This document shows positions 1 through 7,773 of a DNA stretch of 64,000 nt, piece by piece. A program made the translations under genes and the position numbers. This stretch comes from an uncultured Acidaminococcus sp. Its GTDB lineage: Bacteria > Bacillota > Negativicutes > Acidaminococcales > Acidaminococcaceae. The notes below the pieces were generated by a model that ran no database searches, was not told the DNA's origin, and worked only from the letters and a program-made list of their open reading frames with translations. Every line of letters starts with the position of its first letter. The first letter of the stretch is position 1. The stretch lies in assembly GCA_900554515.1 (NCBI GenBank), contig USHN01000002.1, positions 84,479 to 148,478 on the forward strand, read 5' to 3'.

Positions 1-1
1 G

Positions 2-400
2 CTTAAAAATGCACCTGATTTTGCACTGGTGCTGGTGAAACCCCGGCAATTATCTGTAGCAACGGCCTGGGCATACCAGGCTATGGATCAATTGCCAAAG
101 CGTGTGCCCAGTTCTATGGACAAATTGGAAGAAGCACTATGCAATGGAGAGCGGGAGCAGATATTTTCTGCTATGAAAAATGATTTGGAACTGGTTACGC
201 TAACAGCTTACCCGGAAATTGGGAAACGAAAAGCGGCACTGCTCCAACTAGGAGCAGAGTTTGCCATGATGAGCGGCAGCGGGCCCACGGTTTTTGGGAT
301 TTTTCCCACAGAGGAGAAAGCAGTGGACGCAGCCCGTGCCTTAGCAAAACAATTTGCTGAGGATCAGGTTGCATCAATACAAATGATGCGGGAAGGTTGA
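2..400 (+). CDS. ispE: 4-diphosphocytidyl-2-C-methyl-D-erythritol kinase, C-terminal part (start lies before the window)
   Basis: This is the C-terminal ~132 residues of a GHMP-family kinase. The late glycine-rich motif MMSGSGPTVFGIF near residue 90 is the signature of the family's third motif. IspE phosphorylates CDP-methylerythritol in the non-mevalonate isoprenoid pathway in the cytosol. The identification rests partly on context: in Bacillus-type genomes ispE directly precedes purR and glmU, as it does here, with one GntR gene in between. The reading frame is open to the left edge, so the N-terminal substrate and ATP motifs are not visible. Confidence 0.85.
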   Translation, partial: LKNAPDFALVLVKPRQLSVATAWAYQAMDQLPKRVPSSMDKLEEALCNGEREQIFSAMKNDLELVTLTAYPEIGKRKAALLQLGAEFAMMSGSGPTVFGIFPTEEKAVDAARALAKQFAEDQVASIQMMREG

Positions 401-406
401 TCAATT

Positions 407-1117
407 ATGGTACAGCATTTGAAACAAATCCCTATAGACAGCTATAAGCCTTTACGGGATGTGGTGGTGGAAAGTATACGTCAGGCAATTATCAGCGGGC
501 AGTTCCCACCAGGGATGCGGCTCATGGAATTGCAGCTGGCAGAAGAAATGGGCGTTTCCAGGACGCCTGTACGGGAAGCTATCCGTAAAATGGAGCTGGA
601 GGGACTTGTGGTCATGATCCCTCGGCGGGGTGCTTATGTGGCAGATATCTCCATTAAAGATATTAACGAAGTCTACGAAGTTCGTACTGCCTTGGATGTT
701 TTATCCGCAGGTTTGGCTGCTGAGCGCATTGATAAAAGCGAAATTCAGGAGATGCGGGAACTATTAGCGGAAGAAGCTGCCCTGGTGGAAGCGAAAAACT
801 ACCCGAGAATTATTGATAACGATACAGCATTTCATGACGTGATTTATCGTGCCAGCGGCAATACCAGGTGCATGAATATTATCAGCAATCTGCGGGAGCA
901 GATCACGGCCATTCGGGGGCGCAGCATGCCCTATCCTGGCAGGGTGGAAATCATGCTGAAAGAACATCGGGCCATTTTTGATGCCATTGCCGCCGGTAAA
1001 GTGGAAAAAGCCCAGGAAGCCGTACGGACCCATATGGAAAATGCAGAACAAACGCTTTTAAAAGTCATTAAAGAACAAAAACTGATGCCATCGGAAAATA
1101 AGAAAGAGGGAAAATAA
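407..1117 (+). CDS. GntR-family transcriptional regulator with FCD ligand domain
   Basis: A 236-residue FadR-subfamily regulator. The N-terminal winged helix spans about residues 10-75, with the recognition stretch SRTPVREAIRKMELEGLV. An all-helical FCD domain follows at about 85-220. The FCD metal or ligand residues are visible as D and H in DNDTAFHDVIYRASGN, H in KEHRAIFDAI and H in RTHMENAE, so the sensor pocket looks intact. The gene begins 6 nt after ispE and its stop overlaps the purR start, so all three are probably co-transcribed. The effector is unknown. FCD proteins usually bind small carboxylic acids, but nothing here says which one. Confidence 0.88.
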   Translation: MVQHLKQIPIDSYKPLRDVVVESIRQAIISGQFPPGMRLMELQLAEEMGVSRTPVREAIRKMELEGLVVMIPRRGAYVADISIKDINEVYEVRTALDVLSAGLAAERIDKSEIQEMRELLAEEAALVEAKNYPRIIDNDTAFHDVIYRASGNTRCMNIISNLREQITAIRGRSMPYPGRVEIMLKEHRAIFDAIAAGKVEKAQEAVRTHMENAEQTLLKVIKEQKLMPSENKKEGK

Positions 1118-1929
1118 TGGCTCGAGTAAAACGTATGGAACGGATTGTGGCACTGACCAAGGAACTCAATGATCATCCGCACTATCTATTCTCATTTAAT
1201 GAATTTTGTGACCGGTTTGACGTCGCCAAGTCCACCCTCTCTGAAGATGTGCAGACCATTCGCAACGGTCTTGCCACCTATGATCTGGGGGTGATTGAAA
1301 CCGTGGCAGGTGCCAGTGGCGGAGTGCGGTATATTCCCTCTCATGCCACACAGTCCAACAATGAATTCCTAAAGGACTTGGCAGAGCGGCTTAGCAAGCC
1401 TTCCCGGTTACTGCCCGGCGGCATGATTTATATGAATGATATCCTCTTTACGCCCAGGATTTCCTTCCGGCTGGGAGAGATGATCATGCAGCGGACCATT
1501 GAACTGCGGCCTGAATACGTTATGACGGTGGAAGCAAAGGGAATTTCCCTGGCTTTTTCCACGGCTCGGGCATTTAATATTCCCATGGTCATGGCCCGCA
1601 AAGAAGCAAGAATCACAGAAGGTCCCGCTGTCAGCATTAGCTATGTCAGCGGTTCCAGCAAAAAAATACAAACCATGAGCCTGCCCCGGAAAGCGCTGCC
1701 GGAAGGGGCAAGAGTTCTTATTGTAGATGATTTTATGCGTGCAGGCGGCACGGCCAGAGGCATGCAGGAACTGGCAGAAGAAGTGGGCGCCAAGGTGGTG
1801 GGAACCTATTTGTTCATTGCCAGCCGGGAGCCGGAAGAAAAAGTGGTCAAGGATTATGCATCTCTCCTTACCCTAAAAGGGGTGGACGATGTGACCAAGG
1901 CCATCAGCATTGTGCCGGAACGGCTGTAA
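1117..1929 (+). CDS. purR: Pur operon repressor PurR
   Basis: A 270-residue protein of the Gram-positive PurR type. An N-terminal winged helix (about residues 5-75) precedes a type I phosphoribosyltransferase domain. The PRPP-binding loop is visible as VLIVDDFMRAGGTA around residues 199-212. In this family PRPP acts as the inducer that relieves repression of purine genes. The ATG shares an A with the upstream TAA (TAATG), implying translational coupling to the GntR gene. The position before glmU and prs, the PRPP producer, matches the Bacillus arrangement. Confidence 0.93.
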   Translation: MARVKRMERIVALTKELNDHPHYLFSFNEFCDRFDVAKSTLSEDVQTIRNGLATYDLGVIETVAGASGGVRYIPSHATQSNNEFLKDLAERLSKPSRLLPGGMIYMNDILFTPRISFRLGEMIMQRTIELRPEYVMTVEAKGISLAFSTARAFNIPMVMARKEARITEGPAVSISYVSGSSKKIQTMSLPRKALPEGARVLIVDDFMRAGGTARGMQELAEEVGAKVVGTYLFIASREPEEKVVKDYASLLTLKGVDDVTKAISIVPERL

Positions 1930-1964
1930 ACAAAAAAGTAGTAAACGCAGGAGGCAGATCCATT

Positions 1965-3338
1965 ATGGCAGAATTGGCTGCAATTATTTTAGCAGCAGGT
2001 AAGGGAACCCGGATGAAATCCAAACTCCCGAAAGTACTTCATAAATTGTCTGGTAAACCTATGCTGGAGCATGTATTGGACGCAGCGGACGAAGCCGGCG
2101 CCGATGATCAAGTGGTAATTGTAGGCTTTGGCAGTGAAAAAGTAACAGAGTTTTTGGGAACCAGGGCACGTGTGGCAGTCCAAACTGAACAGCTGGGCAC
2201 TGGACATGCGGTACTCCAAGCCAGGGACCTTTTGGGAGATGAAGCAGGAACGGCCCTGATTTTATGCGGAGATACCCCCCTTCTGGAAGGGGAGGAGCTG
2301 CGCAAATTCTATGAGAAACACCTTCAAAGCGGCGCCAAGGTCAGCGTATTGACGGCCATTGCGCCTGACCCCTTCGGGTATGGGCGGATTTTGCGGGATG
2401 ACTGCGGGCAGGTAACCGGGATTGTGGAAGAAAAAGATGCCACACCGGAACAAAGAAAGATACAGGAAATCAACACCGGGATTTATTGTGCAGAAATGCC
2501 CTTGCTCTTTGACCTTTTGGCACATCTGAAAAATAATAATGCCCAGGGAGAGTATTACCTGACGGATATTTTGGCAGAATGCCTGCGTCGTGGCGGCAAA
2601 GTATCCGGCATTCGAACCAATGATTTTGACATGGTGATGGGGGTAAACTCCCGGCGGCAGCTGGCAGCAGCCCAGAAAATCATGAACGCACGAATTGTGG
2701 GACGCCTTATGGATGAAGGAGTCACCGTAATGGATCCGGATAGCACGTTTGTGGAAAAAAGCGTCAAGGTGGGACGGGATACAATTTTGTATCCTTTTAC
2801 CTGGCTGGAAGGCAGTACGGAAATAGGGGAAGACTGCGAAGTAGGCCCCCAGGTTCGTTTTACCAATGTGAAGGTAGGAAATGCGTCCCATATTCAGTTT
2901 GTTTATGCTCATGACTGCCAAGTAGGCAACGCAGTACAGATGGGCCCCTTTGATCACCTGCGTCCCAATACGATGATCGGGGATCATGTAAAGATGGGAA
3001 ATTTTGTAGAGGTGAAAAATTCCCAGGTAGGAGAAGGAACCAAGCTGCCCCACCTGCAGTATATCGGGGACAGCGATATTGGCAGCGGTGTCAATATGGG
3101 CTGTGGAACCATTACCGTTAACTACGACGGCAAAGTCAAACATCGCACCGTTATTGAGGACGATGCCTTTGTAGGCTGCAACAGCAACTTGGTGGCACCG
3201 GTACGGATTGGCAAAGGAAGTTATATCGCCGCTGGTTCCACAATTACCAAAGACGTGCCGGATAACGCACTGGGCGTGGGCCGTAGCCGGCAGGTAAATA
3301 TTGCAGGCTGGGCGGAAAAACAGCGGAATCAGAAATAA
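1965..3338 (+). CDS. glmU: Bifunctional UDP-N-acetylglucosamine pyrophosphorylase / glucosamine-1-phosphate acetyltransferase
   Basis: The 457-residue length is normal for GlmU. The N-terminal nucleotidyltransferase domain opens with LAAGKGTRMKSKLPKVLH (about residues 9-26). The C-terminal half is a left-handed beta-helix of hexapeptide repeats, with the acetyltransferase region near GDSDIGSGVNMGCGTITVNY. The enzyme makes UDP-GlcNAc for peptidoglycan and outer-envelope glycans. A GCAGGAGGC ribosome site lies 5' of the ATG. In Bacillus yabJ and spoVG sit between purR and glmU; both are absent here. Confidence 0.96.
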   Translation: MAELAAIILAAGKGTRMKSKLPKVLHKLSGKPMLEHVLDAADEAGADDQVVIVGFGSEKVTEFLGTRARVAVQTEQLGTGHAVLQARDLLGDEAGTALILCGDTPLLEGEELRKFYEKHLQSGAKVSVLTAIAPDPFGYGRILRDDCGQVTGIVEEKDATPEQRKIQEINTGIYCAEMPLLFDLLAHLKNNNAQGEYYLTDILAECLRRGGKVSGIRTNDFDMVMGVNSRRQLAAAQKIMNARIVGRLMDEGVTVMDPDSTFVEKSVKVGRDTILYPFTWLEGSTEIGEDCEVGPQVRFTNVKVGNASHIQFVYAHDCQVGNAVQMGPFDHLRPNTMIGDHVKMGNFVEVKNSQVGEGTKLPHLQYIGDSDIGSGVNMGCGTITVNYDGKVKHRTVIEDDAFVGCNSNLVAPVRIGKGSYIAAGSTITKDVPDNALGVGRSRQVNIAGWAEKQRNQK

Positions 3339-3343
3339 CCGCC

Positions 3344-3372
3344 TTGCCAGAGTTGGTAATGCGTTGTATACT
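3344..3372 (+). promoter_or_regulatory. Sigma-70-type promoter for prs
   Basis: TTGCCA at 3344-3349 and TATACT at 3367-3372 are separated by exactly 17 nt in the 72-nt gap between glmU and prs. Start would fall near 3379, giving a short leader. This suggests prs has its own transcript besides any read-through from glmU. Confidence 0.7.
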
Positions 3373-3410
3373 TTGAGTAGATTAAAAACTATACGTGGGG
3401 GATTGATTGT

Positions 3411-4376
3411 ATGTTGGGTGATAAAACAGGCGAAGATATGGCCATTTTTTCCGGTAATGCCAATCCTGATCTGGCACGGGAAATCGCTGCCTACCTGGGC
3501 ACACAGGTAGGGGATGCTGTCATTAACCGTTTCAACAATGGTGAAGTACAGGTCATGATCAATGAAAGCGTGCGGGGCAAAGATGTATTTGTCATCCAAC
3601 CTACTTGCGGACCAGCTGTCAATGACAATATCATGGAGCTCCTGATTATGTGTGACGCCTTTAAACGCGCCAGTGCCCGGCATATTACTGCCGTGGTTCC
3701 TTTCTACGGATATGCCCGCCAGGATCGTAAAGCCCGGGGCCGGGAACCGATTACCGCCAAACTGATGGCGGATCTGATGGATGTTTCCGGGATTACCCGC
3801 TTGGTGACGGTAGATTTGCATGCAGCACAGATCCAGGGGTTTTTCGATATCCCCGTGGACCATATGCCCGGCGGCCCGATTTTGGCCGATTACATTAAAG
3901 AAAAAGGTTTCTCTCCGGAAGAGTTGATTGTGGTTTCTCCGGATTTGGGCGGTGTGAGCCGTGCCCGGAACATTGCAACCCGTCTGGAATGTGGTATGGC
4001 CATTATTGACAAACGTCGTCCGGAACCTGGTGTGGCTGAAGTGATGAACCTTATCGGCAATGTAGAAGGCAAAATCTGTATTATGGTGGACGATATTGTG
4101 GATACAGCCGGATCTTTGTGTGAAGGGGCTAAGGCACTGAAAAAATTTGGTGTGAAAGATATTTATGCCTGTGTTACCCATCCGATTTTGACGGACCCGG
4201 CGCTCAGCCGGATTGCCCAGTCTGAAATCAAGGAACTGGTGGTGACCAATACCATTCCCCTGCCTCCCAATAAGAAGCATCCGAAGATCACCCAGCTTTC
4301 CGTAGCGCCTATGCTGGCAGAAACGATCCTGCGAATTTATAATCATCTGTCCATCAGCGCTTTGTTTAAACAATAA
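3411..4376 (+). CDS. prs: Ribose-phosphate pyrophosphokinase (PRPP synthetase)
   Basis: A 321-residue class I PRPP synthetase. The ribose-5-phosphate/PRPP loop reads CIMVDDIVDTAGS near residues 222-236, and the catalytic flexible-loop region around YGYARQDRKARGREP is intact. It converts ribose-5-phosphate and ATP to PRPP for purines, pyrimidines, histidine and NAD. The neighbouring purR product senses PRPP in homologous systems, so regulator and ligand producer sit together. The ATG follows a GGGGGAT ribosome site. Confidence 0.96.
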   Translation: MLGDKTGEDMAIFSGNANPDLAREIAAYLGTQVGDAVINRFNNGEVQVMINESVRGKDVFVIQPTCGPAVNDNIMELLIMCDAFKRASARHITAVVPFYGYARQDRKARGREPITAKLMADLMDVSGITRLVTVDLHAAQIQGFFDIPVDHMPGGPILADYIKEKGFSPEELIVVSPDLGGVSRARNIATRLECGMAIIDKRRPEPGVAEVMNLIGNVEGKICIMVDDIVDTAGSLCEGAKALKKFGVKDIYACVTHPILTDPALSRIAQSEIKELVVTNTIPLPPNKKHPKITQLSVAPMLAETILRIYNHLSISALFKQ

Positions 4377-4383
4377 GCATGCG

Positions 4384-4411
4384 GAGGCCGTCTTTCAGGG
4401 CGGCCTTTTCT
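4384..4411 (+). terminator. Hairpin with U-run between prs and pth
   Basis: Arms at 4384-4390 (GAGGCCG) and 4401-4407 (CGGCCTT) pair with one wobble and are followed by TTTTCT. It looks like a moderate intrinsic terminator or attenuator. Because the pth ribosome site starts only 10 nt later, it probably allows partial read-through. Confidence 0.55.
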
Positions 4412-4429
4412 CGTATAAGGAGCGATTGT

Positions 4430-5029
4430 ATGAAACTTGTGGTTGCCCTGGGCAATATCGGCAAAGAATATGCCGGGACGCGCCATAATATTGGATTTAT
4501 GACGGCAGATATTCTGGCAAAGCGCTGGTCCGATACCGAGCATTGGAAGAAAGCGGACAATGCGCTGTATCTGGAAAAACGGATGCCGGAAAAATGCTAT
4601 CTGCTTAAACCCACCACCTATATGAATAACAGCGGTGTTGCCGCAGCGGATTTTGCCAGGTTCTACCATATCCCTCCGGAAGAAGTACTGGTAATCCAAG
4701 ACGATATGGATCTGCCTGTGGGGACGCTGCGGATTCGCCGGAAAGGGACCAGCGGCGGGCACAATGGACTCAAATCCATTGAAAATGCACTGGGCAGCCA
4801 GAATTATCCCCGGATTAAAGTGGGCATAGGCCATCCTGCTCATGAAGAAGCAGTAGTCATTTCCCATGTACTGCATCCTTTCCGGAGAGAGGATAAAGAA
4901 AAAATCCAAGAAGCCCTGGAGCATGCAGCAGATGCGGTACAAAAATGGATGCAAGGCGTGGATATCGGCCTTCTCATGCAGGAATTCAATAAAAAGCCAT
5001 CGTCCAAACAAACGGAACCCGTTGTGTAA
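4430..5029 (+). CDS. pth: Peptidyl-tRNA hydrolase
   Basis: A 199-residue Pth that releases tRNA from peptidyl-tRNAs dropped by the ribosome. The active-site N-terminus LGNIGKEYAGTRHNIGF carries the catalytic His near residue 20, and QDDMDLPVGTLRIRRKGTSGGHNG carries the conserved Asp and Gly-rich loop in separate stretches. The start at 4430 is chosen because AAGGAGCG ends 6 nt upstream and the protein then begins MKLVVALGN like its family. An in-frame ATG at 4379 lies before the hairpin and is unlikely. In Bacillus ctc lies between prs and pth; it is absent here. Confidence 0.95.
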   Translation: MKLVVALGNIGKEYAGTRHNIGFMTADILAKRWSDTEHWKKADNALYLEKRMPEKCYLLKPTTYMNNSGVAAADFARFYHIPPEEVLVIQDDMDLPVGTLRIRRKGTSGGHNGLKSIENALGSQNYPRIKVGIGHPAHEEAVVISHVLHPFRREDKEKIQEALEHAADAVQKWMQGVDIGLLMQEFNKKPSSKQTEPVV

Positions 5030-5044
5030 AAAAGGAGTAAAACT

Positions 5045-5923
5045 ATGCAAAAAGTGCGCAAAGCAGTCATTCCCGCTGCCGGATTTGGTACCCGGTTCCT
5101 GCCGGAGACCAAGGCTATGCCCAAGGAAATGCTACCCATTGTGGATAAACCCACCATTCAATATATCGTTGAGGAAATCCTGCAAAGTGGCATTGAGCAG
5201 ATTTTGATTATTTCCGGGCATGCCAAGCGGGCGATTGAAGATCACTTCGATTCTTCCCCGGAACTGGAGACGCACCTGTATGAGACAGGAAAAATGGAAC
5301 AGCTCAAGGAAATTCGGAAGATTTCTGATGTGAGAATCCATTATGTGCGGCAAAAATACCAAAGAGGTCTGGGCGATGCGATTTTGTGTGCCAAAGATTT
5401 TATTGATGGGGAACCCTTTGGAGTCATCCTGGGAGATGATGTAGTGTATAACCGCACCGGGGAGCCGGCTTTGCGTCAGTTGATGGATCAGTATGAAAAG
5501 ACAGGAGGCACCGTGATCGGCTGCCAGGAAGTAGCCCCGGAACAGGTGTCATCCTACGGGATTATTGATGGGGAAGCTACCAGCGATCCTAATTTATTCA
5601 AAGTCCGGGATATGGTAGAAAAACCCAGCAGGGAGGAAGCACCCAGCCGGGTAGCGGCATTAGGACGCTATGTAATCACCCCCGATGTATTCAGCATCCT
5701 GGAAGAAACCAAGCCAGGCAAAAATGGAGAAATCCAGCTGACAGATGCGCTGCGGGTGATGGCCCACAACGAACGGGTTTATGCCTGCACATTTACCGGC
5801 GACCGGTATGATACCGGGGATAAGCTGGGATATTTAAAAGCTACTGTAGAATTTGCCCTGCGCCGGGAAGACCTAGGGCCTGCCTTTAAAGCGTATTTGC
5901 AAAACTTAGTAAAAACCTGGTAA
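5045..5923 (+). CDS. galU: UTP-glucose-1-phosphate uridylyltransferase
   Basis: A 292-residue GalU/GtaB-type nucleotidyltransferase making UDP-glucose for envelope polysaccharides. The N-terminal motif PAAGFGTRFLPETKAMPKEM (about residues 10-29) is the nucleotide-binding signature and is followed by LPIVDKPTIQYIVEE. The conserved VEKP and DTGDKLGYLKA stretches are present. The gene lies 15 nt after pth with an AAGGAG site and is followed by a terminator hairpin, so it closes this transcription unit. Confidence 0.95.
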   Translation: MQKVRKAVIPAAGFGTRFLPETKAMPKEMLPIVDKPTIQYIVEEILQSGIEQILIISGHAKRAIEDHFDSSPELETHLYETGKMEQLKEIRKISDVRIHYVRQKYQRGLGDAILCAKDFIDGEPFGVILGDDVVYNRTGEPALRQLMDQYEKTGGTVIGCQEVAPEQVSSYGIIDGEATSDPNLFKVRDMVEKPSREEAPSRVAALGRYVITPDVFSILEETKPGKNGEIQLTDALRVMAHNERVYACTFTGDRYDTGDKLGYLKATVEFALRREDLGPAFKAYLQNLVKTW

Positions 5924-5928
5924 AGCGG

Positions 5929-5957
5929 TTGACAAAAAGCCCCTTTCCTTTCATACT
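5929..5957 (+). promoter_or_regulatory. Promoter nested in the galU terminator
   Basis: TTGACA at 5929-5934 and CATACT at 5952-5957 are spaced by 17 nt. The -10 lies inside the left arm of the hairpin described at 5940-5987. A transcript starting near 5964 would begin in the hairpin's right arm and so leave the GGGGAAGGGG ribosome site of the next gene unpaired. Confidence 0.6.
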
Positions 5958-5987
5958 TTTTATAAAGTATGGGGAAGGGGTATTTTT
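5940..5987 (+). terminator. Terminator hairpin containing the next gene's ribosome-binding site
   Basis: CATACTTT (5952-5959) pairs with AAAGTATG (5964-5971). CCCC (5940-5943) pairs with GGGG (5977-5980), with small internal loops between. TATTTTT follows. The right arm is also the only ribosome site (GGGGAAGGGG, 5971-5980) for the gene starting at 5988, so read-through RNA from galU would hide it. Confidence 0.7.
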
Positions 5988-7595
5988 ATGGAACGGCGAA
6001 AAGGCATCTTGGAGCGGCATTGGTATCTGTACGCAACGGAATTTTTTGCGGGGATGGCCCTGATGGCAGTGGAAATCGGGGCACAGCGGCTTATTTCCCC
6101 GTATTTTTCCTCTTCTCAGATTATCTGGACGCTCATTATTGGTACCATTATGATTGCCATGGCACTGGGTAATGTCTATGGCGGCTGTACGGCGGACAAA
6201 GACCCCAATCCAGACCATTTGTATCGACGGATTTTTATTGCGGCTTTGTGGCTTGCCCTGATTCCCTTTTTGGGAAAATACGTGATTATAGGAATTTCCG
6301 GATTGCTGATTTTGACGATAGATACCTGGTTCCTCGTGTGGGCAGCCCTTGTGACGTGCCTGGTGCTGTTTGTTTTTCCGCTTTTTCTATTGGGAACGGT
6401 GACACCGTCCTTGGCCCGCTACTGTGTAGAGAAAAAAGAGGAAACAGGGGGCATTGTGGGACGGTTGGGAGCTGCCAATACCATTGGCAGTATTTTAGGA
6501 ACTTTTCTGCCTACCTTTGTTACCATTCCCGCTGCCGGTACGAATTTGACATTCTTACTCTTTGCCGGGATATTACTGCTACTTTCCCTGGTGTATTGGT
6601 GTGCCACAGGTCATAATCGAAAGAAAATCCTGGGCGGTATTGTACTGTATCTTCTGGCCTGCCTTTTGGGGCATCGTACAAGCTTTGCTTTCTGGGAGAA
6701 TCCCGAAAAAATTCTTTATGAAGGGGAATCCACGTACAATTATCTCCAGGTGCGGGAGAAACCGGATTCTGTGATTTTGTCCACCAATGTGCTCTTTGGA
6801 GTGCAGTCCATCAAAATGAAGCAGGAAGGCCTCACAGGCATGTATTATGATGTAGCTTTGGCAGCGCCAGCTATGGCAGACATTCAGCATAAAGACCATC
6901 CTTCACTGCTTATTCTAGGCATGGGAACAGGTACCTATGCCCATCAGTGCCAGCGGTATTTTCCAAAGCTTACCATTACTGGTGTAGAGATAGATCCTAA
7001 AATTACTGCGCTGGCCCGGCAGTATTTTGCTTTGCCGGATTCTATTCCAGTGACAGCCTACGACGGGAGAGCGTATCTTGCTGCCGATAGCAGGCAATAC
7101 GATCTGATCATGGTGGATGCCTATCAGGACATTACCATTCCTTTTGCTATGTCTACCCGGGAGTTCTTTACAAGTGTGCAGAAACATTTAAAGCCTGGTG
7201 GCGTCATGGTCTTAAATATGAATATGAAAGGAGAGCGCTCCGGCAGCATTAACCACTACCTGGCAGATACCGCAGCGAGTGTGTTCTCCACGGTGTATAC
7301 GGCGGACGTGCCCCACGCTACCAACCGGGAGCTCTTTGCCGGGGATAGCTCCGCCTTGCTTTCACATTTGCGGCAGTCCCTCTTGCAGGAAAAAAATCCC
7401 GAGCTCCATAAGCAGCTGGAACAGGTAGTGCGGCAATTAAAACCCTATCATAAAGGCACTCGCATCCTTACCGATGATCGGGCTTCCGTAGAACTTTTAG
7501 GCATGCGGACCATTGACGGGCTGATCCATAGCGAAGTGGGGCAGTATCGGGGAATTCTAAAAGAGCAGGGTATCCGAGGTATTTTAGGAGAGTAA
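5988..7595 (+). CDS. Membrane-anchored spermidine-synthase-like (fused) protein
   Basis: A 535-residue protein in two parts. Residues ~10-230 hold several hydrophobic helices of the kind seen in fused MFS/spermidine-synthase proteins. Residues ~240-500 form a spermidine-synthase-like Rossmann domain, with the SAM-type loop LILGMGTGTYAHQC, the acidic VEIDP and the acidic loop MVDAYQD. Soluble spermidine synthases have a DxxD-type catalytic loop at that last position. Here the spacing differs, so aminopropyl transfer should not be assumed. No speD, speA or speB is nearby. Substrate and role are unknown. Confidence 0.75.
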   Translation: MERRKGILERHWYLYATEFFAGMALMAVEIGAQRLISPYFSSSQIIWTLIIGTIMIAMALGNVYGGCTADKDPNPDHLYRRIFIAALWLALIPFLGKYVIIGISGLLILTIDTWFLVWAALVTCLVLFVFPLFLLGTVTPSLARYCVEKKEETGGIVGRLGAANTIGSILGTFLPTFVTIPAAGTNLTFLLFAGILLLLSLVYWCATGHNRKKILGGIVLYLLACLLGHRTSFAFWENPEKILYEGESTYNYLQVREKPDSVILSTNVLFGVQSIKMKQEGLTGMYYDVALAAPAMADIQHKDHPSLLILGMGTGTYAHQCQRYFPKLTITGVEIDPKITALARQYFALPDSIPVTAYDGRAYLAADSRQYDLIMVDAYQDITIPFAMSTREFFTSVQKHLKPGGVMVLNMNMKGERSGSINHYLADTAASVFSTVYTADVPHATNRELFAGDSSALLSHLRQSLLQEKNPELHKQLEQVVRQLKPYHKGTRILTDDRASVELLGMRTIDGLIHSEVGQYRGILKEQGIRGILGE

Positions 7596-7773
7596 TATTT
7601 CTGCCGGGAGGCCGTTGGTATTGTAATATGGCGTACTGTTAAGCTGGACCGTATAGCGGTGGTGGGGGATTACATTATCTATCTGGACAAACTGTCTGAT
7701 TTCTTTTACAATAAAAGTGAAAATCTTGTTTTTATAGGGCGATATAGTAAAAAACGAAGAAAGGATGAGGCAG

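Noticed and set aside
2262..4373. A 703-codon open frame on the minus strand opposite glmU and prs
   Set aside because: It lies entirely antisense to two clear conserved enzymes, has no ribosome site, and its composition is that of a codon-bias shadow.
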